From positions 2,852,001-2,916,000 of the forward strand of contig NZ_JACCFV010000001.1 of assembly GCF_013410545.1 (NCBI RefSeq): 64,000 bases of DNA, given 5' to 3'. This DNA comes from Pseudoclavibacter chungangensis (GTDB taxonomy: Bacteria > Actinomycetota > Actinomycetes > Actinomycetales > Microbacteriaceae). Below the pieces are notes generated by a model. That model had not been told where the DNA came from and ran no database searches. It was given only the letters and a program-made list of their open reading frames with translations. The translations under genes and the position numbers were made by a program. Positions 17,231 to 25,406 of this stretch are shown piece by piece. How positions within the stretch are numbered: position 1 is the stretch's first letter; the number at the start of each line of letters is the position of its first letter.

Positions 17231-18271
17231 TCACGGAACGAACACCGTCCCGCCGATGATCGAGGCGATGAGCGGCACGACGCCGACGGCGACGAACGCG
17301 GGCAGCACACACACGCCGAGCGGGAGCACGAGCAGCACCGACAGCGTCGCCGCACGTCGTTCCGCTTCGGCGCGCGCGCGGCGACGGGCCAATGCCGCCT
17401 CACCCCGGAGGAGCCGCGCGGCCGGCACCCCGGCCGCGGCCGCGAGCCCGAGCACGTCGTCACAGGCCTCGAGGTCCGACACGAGACGGAACCGCTCAAG
17501 GGCCCGCGCGACGCGCGAACGGGCGTCCTCGGGCGCACCGCCGCCGCGCAGGACGAGCGCGACGAGGTCGAGCGCGAGGCCGGGCCGTTCCGCACCGGGT
17601 GTCGCCCGGGCGATGAGGGCCCGATTCCACACGCGGGCGAGGAGGAGCAGGGCGACGGCAGCGCCGAGCAGTGCCCCTCCGAGGGGTGTCGTGACGAGCA
17701 ACAGCAGGCCGTCGGGACCGATCGCGGCGCACAGCAGCAGCCCGACGAGCGGGAGCGCCATGACGAGGCCCGCCGTGGCGCGCGGTGCCGCGAGCGCGGT
17801 CTCGATGTCGCGGCGGGCCGCCGCGTCGTCGCGGAAGCCGGACGCGAGTGCGGTCAGGCTCGCGGCGAGCGGCCCACCGCCGCGTTCGGCGAGCTCCCAC
17901 GCGCAGCCGAGCGTCCGCCAGGTCTCGCACTGCTCGTCCCGAAGGACCTCGGCGACCCCGCGCCCGTCGCGCAGCGCACGGGCGACGGCCGTCTCGACCC
18001 GGCTCGGTCCGGTCGGTCGACGTGACCGGTTCGCCTCCGGCACACGCCACCGGCCCCCGCGCGAGCCACCGACCTCCTGCACGTCGTCGCCCGCGGGCGT
18101 TCCGCGGAGTCGGGCGAGGAGCCGGGGGCGAGGACGCTCTCGCGAATCACGCGCGGCGTAGCTCGCGACGACCGCCCACGCGAGGGCGGGCGGCGAGCCG
18201 GCGGTGAGGAGGGTCGCGAGCCGGTCGACGGTCACGGCCACGCGTTCGGCCTGCGATGTCGAGTTCGTCAT
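17231..18271 (-). CDS. Tad pilus membrane platform protein, TadB and TadC apparently fused
   Basis: A 346-residue inner-membrane protein of the type II secretion F (GspF) family. The first F-like module (residues about 10-200) has TWRTLGCAWELAERGGGPLA, a hydrophobic pair and the loop DDAAARRDIETALAAPRATA. A second module (about 215-346) repeats the pattern (LALDLVALVLRGGGAPEDA, VLGLAAAAGVPAARLL, then two membrane helices). In many actinobacteria these are two proteins, TadB and TadC, so this looks like a fusion. The ATG at 18271 overlaps the tadA stop by four bases. It would form the membrane platform on which the TadA ATPase works. A 187-bp gap without a gene separates it from the prepilin gene. 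Confidence 0.8.
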   Translation of the reverse strand: MTNSTSQAERVAVTVDRLATLLTAGSPPALAWAVVASYAARDSRERPRPRLLARLRGTPAGDDVQEVGGSRGGRWRVPEANRSRRPTGPSRVETAVARALRDGRGVAEVLRDEQCETWRTLGCAWELAERGGGPLAASLTALASGFRDDAAARRDIETALAAPRATAGLVMALPLVGLLLCAAIGPDGLLLLVTTPLGGALLGAAVALLLLARVWNRALIARATPGAERPGLALDLVALVLRGGGAPEDARSRVARALERFRLVSDLEACDDVLGLAAAAGVPAARLLRGEAALARRRARAEAERRAATLSVLLVLPLGVCVLPAFVAVGVVPLIASIIGGTVFVP

Positions 18272-19587
18272 CCGCCGGCCGCTCGTCGGCCGCGCTCGTC
18301 GCGTGCGCCCGCGGGCGACTCCCGCTGCGCTCCGTGGCACGTGCCCGTTCCTGGCGTCGACGCCGGTCCCGACTCGACCTGCCCCGCCTCCTGCGGGGCG
18401 GCGGGGCTCCGCAGGCCGTCCGCCCCAGGTACGCCGTTCCCCTTCTTCGTGCCCCGTTCCTTCGTGTCCCGTCCCTTCGTGCCCTGTCCGTCGCCGACGA
18501 GCGTCTTCCCGGGCACCGCGTCCACCTCGCGGACGACGAGTCGGCCGTCGCCGCCGACCGAGAACCGTCCGATCGCCGCAACGCGACGCCGCGTCGCCAC
18601 GCGCTCGACGTGGACGACCAGGTCGATCGCGGCCGCCGCCTGTCGAGCGAGCGCGGGCGGCTCGAGACCCGCGAGCGCCCCGAGTGCCTCGAGCCTGGCG
18701 GGGACGTCGGCGAGCGAGTTCGCGTGCAGGGTCCCCGCGCCGCCGTCGTGGCCCGTGTTGAGTGCCGAGAGCAGTTCGCGGACCTCGGCCCCGCGGCACT
18801 CGCCGAGCACGAGTCGGTCCGGACGCATCCGGAGGGCCTCGCGGACGAGTCGCTCGAGCGCCACGGCACCGGCACCCTCGATGTTCGCCTGTCGCGCCTC
18901 GAGTGCGACGACGTGGGGGTGTCGTGGCCGCAACTCGGCGACGTCCTCGATCGTGACGATGCGTTCGCTCGGCGCGGCCGCCTCCATGAGCGCGCCGAGC
19001 AGCGCGGTCTTCCCGGCGCCGGCCGCGCCCGTGACGAGCACGTTCTCGCGGCGGTCCACCGCGTCGCGCAGGCGTGCCTCGATGCCGGGCGGGAACATGC
19101 CGCGCGCCGCGAGCGCCCGCAGGTCGAGCGACTCGGCGCGCGGGAGCCGAACCGACACGAGCGTGCCCGACGTCGAGACCGGCGGCAGGACGACGTGCAC
19201 CCGAAATCCTGCGCCGAGTCGCACGTCCACGCACGGCGAGCTCTCGTCGACGTGCCGCCCGCCCGCCGCGACGATCGACACGGCGAGCGCACGCAATGCG
19301 GCCTCGTCGGCGACCCGCCAGTGGCGCGCACGGACGGGCCCGGCCCCGCGATCGACGAGCAGCGCGTCGGGCCCGTTGACGAACAGATCGGTCACGTCAC
19401 CGTCGGCGACGTAGGGCGCGAGCGGGCCGAACGCGGACGCGAGTGCACGAGTGAGCGGACGCACCGGTCGCTCGCCGCGCACGCGCGTCCCCGGTTCACG
19501 CTCGGGCAATGCGAGGTGGACGACGCGCTCCCCCGGTCGCCGTGGAACGTAGGGGACGATGTCTGCGTCGGCTCGATTCGGGATCAT
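18268..19587 (-). CDS. tadA: Tad/Flp pilus assembly ATPase TadA (CpaF)
   Basis: A 439-residue secretion ATPase of the VirB11/CpaF family. Walker A is GAAGAGKT (187-194), the Asp box is VTIEDVAELR, Walker B is LVLGECRG, and the His box is HDGGAGTLHANS. It powers Flp pilus assembly in the cytoplasm. The last 70 or so residues are a low-complexity tail (GTKGRDTKERGTKK and further Gly/Pro/Ala/Arg sequence) encoded by short imperfect repeats, and are not part of the fold. The ATG at 19587 is preceded by TAGCGT and exactly six bases with no ribosome-binding site, so it is probably leaderless. The usual upstream CpaE/Ssd-like ATPase gene is absent; the divergent neighbour is the SUKH/CbrC gene. Confidence 0.9.
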   Translation of the reverse strand: MIPNRADADIVPYVPRRPGERVVHLALPEREPGTRVRGERPVRPLTRALASAFGPLAPYVADGDVTDLFVNGPDALLVDRGAGPVRARHWRVADEAALRALAVSIVAAGGRHVDESSPCVDVRLGAGFRVHVVLPPVSTSGTLVSVRLPRAESLDLRALAARGMFPPGIEARLRDAVDRRENVLVTGAAGAGKTALLGALMEAAAPSERIVTIEDVAELRPRHPHVVALEARQANIEGAGAVALERLVREALRMRPDRLVLGECRGAEVRELLSALNTGHDGGAGTLHANSLADVPARLEALGALAGLEPPALARQAAAAIDLVVHVERVATRRRVAAIGRFSVGGDGRLVVREVDAVPGKTLVGDGQGTKGRDTKERGTKKGNGVPGADGLRSPAAPQEAGQVESGPASTPGTGTCHGAQRESPAGARDERGRRAAGG

Positions 19588-19593
19588 GCGGTG

Positions 19594-19599
19594 ACGCTA
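19594..19599 (-). promoter_or_regulatory. tadA leaderless promoter -10
   Basis: Minus-strand TAGCGT ends six bases before the tadA ATG, so the transcript would start at or next to the start codon. No Shine-Dalgarno sequence is present. Confidence 0.45.
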
Positions 19600-19782
19600 C
19601 GAACCGGCTCGGCGGGAACGCCGACCACCTCCCGCCGCCTGTGGACGGTCCGGATTCCCCGGGCCACTCGCGGCACGGCCCGGCCGTTGCCCGTCCTGCC
19701 GAGCGGGACGAGGCGCCCGATCGGGAACCGGCGCGGTGCGAGCCGAGGGCCGGGCCCCCTGTTCGACGACCGTGCGCCTGCC

Positions 19783-19788
19783 TAAGCT
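19783..19788 (+). promoter_or_regulatory. SUKH/CbrC gene leaderless promoter -10
   Basis: TAAGCT ends six bases before the ATG at 19795, and TTCGAC lies 15 bp upstream as a weak -35. No ribosome-binding site is visible. Confidence 0.5.
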
Positions 19789-19794
19789 CGCTCC

Positions 19795-20835
19795 ATGGCA
19801 GTCCACGACGGTCCGTCGTCCGCGCCGTCGACCTCGTCCGGGTCCGCAGGCGACGTCGAGCCCACCCGCACCGCGGGCGCCACGCCCGCCGACGGCGACG
19901 TCGGTGGCGCTTACGAGGCGGAGCTGCGCCGCTGCGAGATCGCGATCGGGATCCGCCTCCCCGAGGCCCTGCGCGCTCGGCTGGGCCGCGAGAACGGCTT
20001 CACGATCGACGACGAGGCGGGCCCCACGGGAACCCGCTGGCGGATCCTGCCGGTGCACGACACCTCCACGCCGGCCCGGGACCGCGCGACCACCGACGAC
20101 GTGACGCGGCGCACCGCGCTCGCGCGTGCGTCCCTCGCGGTCACGCCACCGGGGAGCGGCCCCGCGGCAACGGCCTTCCCGAGCGACGGGGTCGTGATCG
20201 GACTCGGCGTCTCACCCCTCGACCTGCTCGTGGTGCGCCCCGACCCGGTCACGCCCGGCGTGCTCGGTCAGGCGCTGCACCGGCGGAACGGCTCCCGCCC
20301 CCTCGAGGATCTCGGTGCGCGGTTCGTCGATCTCGCGCCCGACCCCGGGCCGTTCGACTCGGGGGCGCCGCTCCCCCGGTTCCGCTACCACGAGCGGCCC
20401 GACCTGACGGGAGCGATCCGACGGTCCGTGCGGGCCTGCAGCGTCTGCGGGCGACGCCGCGGCTGGATCGATCCGCTGGGCCCGGACGCGGTGTGCCCGT
20501 GGTGCATCGCCGCCGGGCACGATGCGGGGACCTGCCCCGAGTTCTTCGATGCACCGGTTCCGGCCGAGGTGGAACGCGAGGTGCGGCACGCGACCCCCGG
20601 CTTCCTCGGATGGCAGGTGGAACGGTGGCTCACCCACTGCGGCGACGCGGCCGTCTATCTCGGCACGGCGACCCACGAGCAACTCGTGCACCTCCCGGAC
20701 GCACGCGCCGCGCTCCGAGCGGAGGGCATCGACGAGGGGACGATCGCCACGATCGAGCCCGAGGGCGAACTGCTCGCGCACCTCTTCCGCTGCCGACACT
20801 GTGGCGTGCACACGGCCTACGCCGACCCGGCATGA
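19795..20835 (+). CDS. SUKH/SMI1-like domain fused to a CbrC (UPF0167) domain
   Basis: A 346-residue cytosolic protein with two parts. Residues about 36-175 resemble a SMI1/KNR4 (SUKH) domain (YEAELRRCEIAIGIRLPEAL, LGRENGF, WRILPVHD, GLGVSPLDLLVV). Residues about 195-346 match the CbrC family: FRYHERPDLTG, a four-cysteine knuckle (Cys215, 218, 234, 237) in CSVCGRRRGW and CPWCIAAG, and HCGVHTAYAD at the end. CbrC is linked to colicin E2 tolerance in E. coli, and SUKH proteins are often immunity proteins to nuclease or deaminase toxins, so an immunity-like role is the main inference. No toxin gene is next to it. A small open frame starts on its stop codon and is split by an insertion sequence. 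Confidence 0.75.
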   Translation: MAVHDGPSSAPSTSSGSAGDVEPTRTAGATPADGDVGGAYEAELRRCEIAIGIRLPEALRARLGRENGFTIDDEAGPTGTRWRILPVHDTSTPARDRATTDDVTRRTALARASLAVTPPGSGPAATAFPSDGVVIGLGVSPLDLLVVRPDPVTPGVLGQALHRRNGSRPLEDLGARFVDLAPDPGPFDSGAPLPRFRYHERPDLTGAIRRSVRACSVCGRRRGWIDPLGPDAVCPWCIAAGHDAGTCPEFFDAPVPAEVEREVRHATPGFLGWQVERWLTHCGDAAVYLGTATHEQLVHLPDARAALRAEGIDEGTIATIEPEGELLAHLFRCRHCGVHTAYADPA

Positions 20836-20912
20836 GCGCCACCGACCGGGCGGACCCCGTATCCGGGACCGAGCGCACGAGTCGCATCGAACCGGGTGCT
20901 CCCACCGCGCGA

Positions 20913-20947
20913 TCCGTCGTGGCTTATAGGCCAAAAAGAGTGGATGG
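20913..20947. repeat. IS left end: 8-bp target duplication plus 27-bp terminal inverted repeat
   Basis: TCCGTCGT (20913-20920) is followed by the 27-bp left repeat (20921-20947), which matches the right end base for base in inverted orientation. Confidence 0.93.
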
Positions 20948-21077
20948 GTGTTTGATCTTGCCGCGCCGTTGCTGGCGAGGGGCACGATGGTCATGGTCGG
21001 TGAGGCTTGGTCGTGGATGTCGCGCGTCAGACTTTGTGGCAGGACCATTGATTGCGTCCTGAACGGAGTGTTTGACC

Positions 21078-21395
21078 ATGGGTAGACCACCAGTGATTCC
21101 GGTGGAGAAGAAGACGAGGATCGTGCTCAGCGTCCTCGCCGGCGAGATGACGATCGCCGAGGCAGCGAGGCGTGAGAAGGTCAGCGAGCAGTCGATCGGC
21201 CGATGGAAGGCGGACTTCCTCGAGGCCGGGAAGACTGGTCTGGCCGCGGGCAAGTCCGGTCCGTCGTCGCGGGAGCAGCAGCTCGAGGCGGAGGTCGAGG
21301 AGTTGACACAGGCACTCGGCGAGGCGGCGGTCGAGATCCGGGTGTGGAAGAAGTCTGCGGAGGGCCGGTTGGGCCCTTCGAGGACCTCGAGGTGA
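21078..21395 (+). CDS. IS transposase OrfA (helix-turn-helix protein)
   Basis: A 105-residue DNA-binding subunit. MTIAEAARREKVSEQSIGRW forms the helix-turn-helix, and a Glu/Gln-rich coiled region (REQQLEAEVEELTQALGEA) follows, as in IS3-type OrfA proteins. ATG 21078 has GGAG nine bases upstream; a TTG two codons earlier is possible. Its TGA overlaps the orfB GTG (GTGA). Confidence 0.85.
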   Translation: MGRPPVIPVEKKTRIVLSVLAGEMTIAEAARREKVSEQSIGRWKADFLEAGKTGLAAGKSGPSSREQQLEAEVEELTQALGEAAVEIRVWKKSAEGRLGPSRTSR

Positions 21396-22342
21396 TCCGC
21401 GTCGAGGCGGGCATGTCGACTTCGAGGTTCGTGAAGCTGATCGACATGCCCGAACGCACCTGGCGGCGCTGGCAGGCCAAGGCGAAGCAGGAGCAGCCAC
21501 CGAAGGGGCCGTGGCCGCAGCCCGCGCGGGACGCCGCCCGGGATCTGGTGACCAAGCACGCGCTGGCGAAGCCGGCGGGGGGACACCGGAAGATCTGGGC
21601 GCTGACCCGCCACGACGGGCACAAGGTGTCGCAGGCGACCGTGCTGCGGCTGCTGCGCGACGGCGGGCTGATCCTGCCGTCGGAGTATCAGAAGCAGCGC
21701 CGGCAGCTGGCGAAGGATCGCAAGGCGGCGTTCGCGAAGAACCCGACCGGCCCGAACCAGGTCTGGCAGCTGGACTTCAGCGAGTTCGAGACCACCCAGG
21801 GCGGGATCTGGCGGATCGCGGGGTGTCGGGACTGGTTCTCGAAGCTGGAGCACCCGTTCCACGTGTCGCCGACCGCGAACCAGCACGACGCGATCGCCGC
21901 GATCGAGCTCGCTCTCGCCGACTACGAGGCGATGTTCGGTCACCCGCTCGTCGACGAATGTCACATCGATGAGGAGACCGGTGAAGTGCTGCCGGTGCTG
22001 ACGATTGTGACAGACAACGGCGGTCCGTTCCGGTCGCTGAACTTCGAACTGTTCATCATGCGTCATCCGGAGCTACGGCACGTCCGCACCCGGGTGCGCA
22101 CACCCGGCCAGAACGGGTCACGCGAACGCGGGTTCGGGACGCTGACGTACGAGCGGCTGTTCCTCGATGAGATCCCCGACGCCTTGACGCTCGTCGAGCG
22201 CGCCGAGGACTACCGAATCGAGCACAACACCGAGCGCCCTCACGAGGCGATCTCCTGGAACCGGCCACTGGAGGTGCACCTGGGCCTGGCCGATCCCGCC
22301 ATCCCCACCTTTGAAACCGAAGAAATCCTGCCAACTACTTGA
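21392..22342 (+). CDS. IS transposase OrfB (DDE integrase core)
   Basis: A 316-residue DDE transposase. An N-terminal helical region (SRFVKLIDMPERTWRRW) precedes the rve core with catalytic Asp in WQLDFSEF, Asp in VTDNGGPF and Glu in NGSRERGFG about 36 residues later, ending with HNTERPHEAISWNRPLEVH, the closing motif of IS3-type integrases. It starts at GTG 21392, which overlaps the orfA stop, with GAGG eight bases upstream. Coupled translation or -1 frameshifting from orfA could both produce it, since the frame is open well upstream of the GTG. Confidence 0.9.
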   Translation: MIRVEAGMSTSRFVKLIDMPERTWRRWQAKAKQEQPPKGPWPQPARDAARDLVTKHALAKPAGGHRKIWALTRHDGHKVSQATVLRLLRDGGLILPSEYQKQRRQLAKDRKAAFAKNPTGPNQVWQLDFSEFETTQGGIWRIAGCRDWFSKLEHPFHVSPTANQHDAIAAIELALADYEAMFGHPLVDECHIDEETGEVLPVLTIVTDNGGPFRSLNFELFIMRHPELRHVRTRVRTPGQNGSRERGFGTLTYERLFLDEIPDALTLVERAEDYRIEHNTERPHEAISWNRPLEVHLGLADPAIPTFETEEILPTT

Positions 22343-22541
22343 CGCGGGACAGAGTGGTTCCTGCTACTCCACGAGATCACCATCGATGACGCGCACCATC
22401 ACGCGCACCGCCCCGAACCAGCACCCCCCCCACCAACACCGACGAACCCATCGGCCCAGCCCTCTACGACACCGCACTCAGCGCAGACGAAGGCCTCCGG
22501 CACCGCACCGGATGGGCAGGACGCGGATGACACGCCCAACA

Positions 22542-22576
22542 CCATCCACTCTTTTTGGCCTATAAGCCTCCGTCGT
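22542..22576. repeat. IS right end: 27-bp terminal inverted repeat plus 8-bp target duplication
   Basis: The right repeat (22542-22568) ends GGCCTATAAGCC and is followed by the second copy of TCCGTCGT (22569-22576). Confidence 0.93.
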
Positions 22577-22606
22577 CGACGAACGAGACGTTCGGCAGAA
22601 ATGAAT

Positions 22607-22641
22607 GGAGGCGCTCGAACAGGGGGTGTTCGAGCGCCTCC
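22607..22641. terminator. Terminator of the SUKH/CbrC unit, now separated by the IS
   Basis: A perfect 15-bp stem (22607-22621 with 22627-22641) with a GGGGG loop, three bases after the stop of the reconstructed small frame. It was presumably next to the CbrC gene before the element inserted. Confidence 0.75.
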
Positions 22642-22961
22642 GCCTCACGCGATATAGGGGGGGGGGAATCGCGGGGCAATGACAGCCACAGCAGAGAGCG
22701 AACTGTCTGCGCATCAGCATACGACACTCGTTGCGTTTTCAATAGTCCGATCGCACACTCGGGCGTGTCGTCACCCCCGGCCCGATCGAAGGTCACCGCG
22801 ATCACCCGCGCGACGATCTGCTGATTCCGACGCGACACGGCCCCACCCCCGCCATCCGGGGGGATCGACCCCGAAGCCCGCTGGATAGACTGTGGCCGCT
22901 CCCGGGCCTCGTCGACGCGGCCGTGGAGTCCAGACGCAACGACGCGAAGGGAAGTTCACGA
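22642..22961. other. Gene-free stretch upstream of acs
   Basis: About 320 bp without a convincing gene. It holds a run of ten G (22657-22666), some locally AT-richer sequence (22680-22760), and near its right end TAGACT in CTGGATAGACTGTGG, which could be the acs -10. An open frame on the minus strand here (22560-22838) crosses the IS end and shows no protein-like features. Confidence 0.5.
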
Positions 22962-24926
22962 GTGAGCGACAAGATCGACTATCTGCTGGAAGACATCGAG
23001 ACGATCACGCCGTCACCGGAGTTCGTGGCCGCCTCGCCCGTCCCGACGGATCTCGACGAGCGCGCGAAGGCCGATCGGCTCGGGTTCTGGGCCGAGCAGG
23101 CCCGAGACCTGCACTGGCACACGCCCTTCACGCAGGTGCTCGACTGGTCCGACGCCCCGATCGCGAAGTGGTTCGACGACGGCGAACTCAATGCGTCGTA
23201 CAACTGCCTCGACCGCCACGTGCTCGCGGGCAACGGGGATCGCGTCGCGATCCACTGGGAGGGCGAGCCGGGCGACACGCGCACGATCACGTACGCCGAA
23301 CTGCTCGGCGAGGTGAAGCGGGCGGCGAACCTCTACGAGAGCCTCGGCGTCACCGCCGGCGACGTCGTCGCGATCTACATGCCGATGCTCCCGGAGACGA
23401 TCGTCGCGATCCTCGCCGCCGCCCGCATCGGTGCCGTGCACTCCGTCATCTTCGGCGGCTTCTCGGCCGACTCCATCCGCCAGCGCGTCGAGGACGCGAA
23501 CGCGAAGCTCGTCGTGACGACCGACGGGTCGTTCCGCCGCGGCAAGGTGCTCCCGCTCAAGGACACGGTCGACGCGGCCCTCGACGGGGGCGGCGCATCG
23601 GTCGAACACGTCCTCGTCGTGCAGCGCGCGAAGAACGACGTCTCGATCACCGAGGGCCGCGACCTGTGGTGGCACGACGAGATCGCCCAGGTGAGCGACG
23701 AGCACGTCGCGAAGGCGTTCCCCGCCGAGCAGCCGCTGTTCATCCTCTACACCTCCGGCACGACGGGGAAGCCGAAGGGCCTCCTCCACACGACGGGCGG
23801 CTACCTCACCCAGGCGTCGTTCACCCACCGGACCCTGTTCGACCTCCAGCCCGAGACCGACGTGTACTGGTGCACGGCCGACGTCGGTTGGGTGACGGGC
23901 CACAGCTATCTCGTCTACGGCCCGCTCGCGAACGGCGCGACGCAACTCATGTACGAGGGCGCGCACGACTTCCCCGACCTCGGCCGCTGGTTCGAGCTCA
24001 TCCAGAAGTACGGCGTGACGATCCTCTACACGGCTCCCACCGCGATCCGCTCGTACATGAAGACGGGCCGGAAGATCCCGGAGGCGTACGACCTCACCTC
24101 GATCCGGCTGCTCGGCTCGGTGGGCGAGCCGATCAACCCCGAGGCGTGGGAGTGGTACCGCGAGGTCATCGGCGGCAACCGCGTGCCCGTCGTCGACACG
24201 TGGTGGCAGACGGAGACGGGCGCGGTCATGATCTCCGCGATCCCGTCGCAGACCTCCCTCAAGCCGGGTGCCGCGCAGAAGCCCGTCCCGGGCATCGTCG
24301 TCTCGGTCGTCGACGAGCAGGGCAACCGCGTCGATCCGGGCGAGATGGGCCTGCTGACGATCACCGAGCCCTGGCCCGCGATGGCCCGCGGCATCTACGG
24401 CGACCGCGAGCGCTACGTCGAGACGTACTGGTCGCAGTTCCCCGGCCGGTACTTCGCGGGTGACGGTGCCGGCGTCGACAAGGACGGCGACCTGTGGCTG
24501 CTCGGCCGTGTCGACGACGTCATGAACGTCTCGGGCCACCGGCTCTCGACGATGGAGATCGAGTCCTCCCTCGTCGACCACCCGTTCGTCGCGGAGGCCG
24601 CCGTGGTCGGCGCGACCGACGAGACGACCGGCCAGGCCGTCGTCGCGTTCGTCGTGCTGAAGCAGAGCCAGGCGGACAAGATCGCGGCGACCGACCCCGT
24701 ATCTGACCTGCGCAGCCACGTCGCGAAGGACATCGGCTCGTTCGCTCGTCCGCGCGAGGTGCACATCGTCGACGAGCTGCCGAAGACCCGCTCGGGCAAG
24801 ATCATGCGCCGCCTGCTGCGCGACGTGGCCGACGGCAAGGCCGTGGGCGACACGACGACACTGACCGACTCGGCCGTCATGTCCGCCATCTCGTCGGGCA
24901 TGGCACAGGGATCCGCCGACGACTGA
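22962..24926 (+). CDS. acs: Acetyl-CoA synthetase (AMP-forming)
   Basis: A 654-residue ANL-superfamily enzyme that activates acetate via acetyl-AMP to acetyl-CoA. Diagnostic motifs are FGGFSADSIRQRV, the P-loop-like YTSGTTGKPKG, WWQTETGAVM, and near the C-terminus the acetylation-site motif PKTRSGKIMRR, whose Lys is a regulatory acetylation target in relatives. I chose GTG 22962 (SDKIDYLLED) with AAGGGAAG upstream; an in-frame ATG at 22923 adds 13 residues and lacks a ribosome-binding site. It is a single gene ending in a strong terminator. Acetyl-CoA from it would feed malate synthase, also encoded in this window. Confidence 0.95.
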   Translation: MSDKIDYLLEDIETITPSPEFVAASPVPTDLDERAKADRLGFWAEQARDLHWHTPFTQVLDWSDAPIAKWFDDGELNASYNCLDRHVLAGNGDRVAIHWEGEPGDTRTITYAELLGEVKRAANLYESLGVTAGDVVAIYMPMLPETIVAILAAARIGAVHSVIFGGFSADSIRQRVEDANAKLVVTTDGSFRRGKVLPLKDTVDAALDGGGASVEHVLVVQRAKNDVSITEGRDLWWHDEIAQVSDEHVAKAFPAEQPLFILYTSGTTGKPKGLLHTTGGYLTQASFTHRTLFDLQPETDVYWCTADVGWVTGHSYLVYGPLANGATQLMYEGAHDFPDLGRWFELIQKYGVTILYTAPTAIRSYMKTGRKIPEAYDLTSIRLLGSVGEPINPEAWEWYREVIGGNRVPVVDTWWQTETGAVMISAIPSQTSLKPGAAQKPVPGIVVSVVDEQGNRVDPGEMGLLTITEPWPAMARGIYGDRERYVETYWSQFPGRYFAGDGAGVDKDGDLWLLGRVDDVMNVSGHRLSTMEIESSLVDHPFVAEAAVVGATDETTGQAVVAFVVLKQSQADKIAATDPVSDLRSHVAKDIGSFARPREVHIVDELPKTRSGKIMRRLLRDVADGKAVGDTTTLTDSAVMSAISSGMAQGSADD

Positions 24927-24936
24927 CCCGCCGGCC

Positions 24937-24984
24937 GCAGATGCGTGTGGGCCGCACCGGTCGGGGCGGCCCACACGCATCTGC
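24937..24984. terminator. acs terminator
   Basis: A perfect 19-bp stem (24937-24955 with 24966-24984) with a 10-nt loop, 10 bp after the acs stop. It also lies 11 bp beyond the end of the convergent DUF3592 gene and may serve both. Confidence 0.85.
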
Positions 24985-24995
24985 AGGGAATCGGA

Positions 24996-25397
24996 TCAAC
25001 CGAGACCGCCGGTGATTCCGACGACGAACAGCCCGACGCCCCCGGCCCCCGTCGCGACCGCCGCGAGGACGGTCCCGATGTTCGCCGCACGCGACACGAT
25101 CTCGTGCTCGCTCGGCTCATCCGGGTTGTACACGACGGGCATCGTGCTCCCCGGCCTCGGCGCCCGGACGAGCACGAGGCTCGTCCGCAAGTGGCGGTTC
25201 CCGTCCGCGTCCTCGAAGCGGTAGACCACGGTCGTCCTCGTACCGTCGCTGTCGGATCGCTCTCGCAGTCGCCGGACGGTCGCGACGGCACGAGGCCAGT
25301 GCCTACGACGCCGCGCGACCGTCCCGAGCCGCATCAACAGCAGGACACAGGCGAGGCAGAGGACGGCGCCCAGCAGGAACGGGCCCGCGCCCGCCAC
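24996..25397 (-). CDS. DUF3592 membrane protein
   Basis: A 133-residue protein with one N-terminal (GPFLLGAVLCLACVLLLMRLG) and one C-terminal (TVLAAVATGAGGVGLFVVGI) membrane helix around a small beta domain (ATVRRLRERSDSDGTRTTVVYRF, VVYNPDEPSEHEI), the layout of DUF3592. Function is unknown; the soluble part probably faces outward. It starts at GTG 25397, nine bases after the ridA-like gene's stop, and appears to be the third gene of a small operon with it and the 56-residue protein upstream. Confidence 0.7.
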   Translation of the reverse strand: MAGAGPFLLGAVLCLACVLLLMRLGTVARRRRHWPRAVATVRRLRERSDSDGTRTTVVYRFEDADGNRHLRTSLVLVRAPRPGSTMPVVYNPDEPSEHEIVSRAANIGTVLAAVATGAGGVGLFVVGITGGLG

Positions 25398-25406
25398 GGA
25401 TCCGGC

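Larger units (their letters stand above)
20921..22568 (+). mobile_element. Complete two-ORF insertion sequence (IS3-like transposase)
   Basis: A 1,648-bp element with perfect 27-bp terminal inverted repeats (20921-20947 and 22542-22568, beginning GGCTTATAGGCC) and an 8-bp direct repeat TCCGTCGT on both sides (20913-20920 and 22569-22576). It encodes a helix-turn-helix orfA and a DDE orfB, overlapping by four bases. The ends do not begin with the TG typical of IS3, so the subgroup is uncertain. All parts look intact and the two ends are identical, so it may be recent and able to move. Confidence 0.93.
20832..22604 (+). pseudogene. Small coupled reading frame split by the insertion sequence
   Basis: An ATG at 20832 overlaps the CbrC-gene stop (ATGA), the layout of a coupled downstream gene. 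The frame is interrupted at 20920 by the insertion sequence. Removing the element and one target copy joins 20832-20920 to 22577-22604 and gives a 38-residue product (MSATDRADPVSGTERTSRIE at its front, ending DERDVRQK) followed by a terminator. In its present state it reads 76 codons into the element. The product has no recognisable domain, and whether it was ever a gene is uncertain. Confidence 0.35.

Noticed and set aside
22657..22666. Run of ten G as a phase-variation tract
   Set aside because: It lies in non-coding DNA between a terminator and the acs promoter region and outside any recognised promoter spacer; it may also be a sequencing artefact.
22923..22961. Upstream ATG start for acs
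   Set aside because: It adds 13 residues unlike the family and has no ribosome-binding site, whereas GTG 22962 has one.
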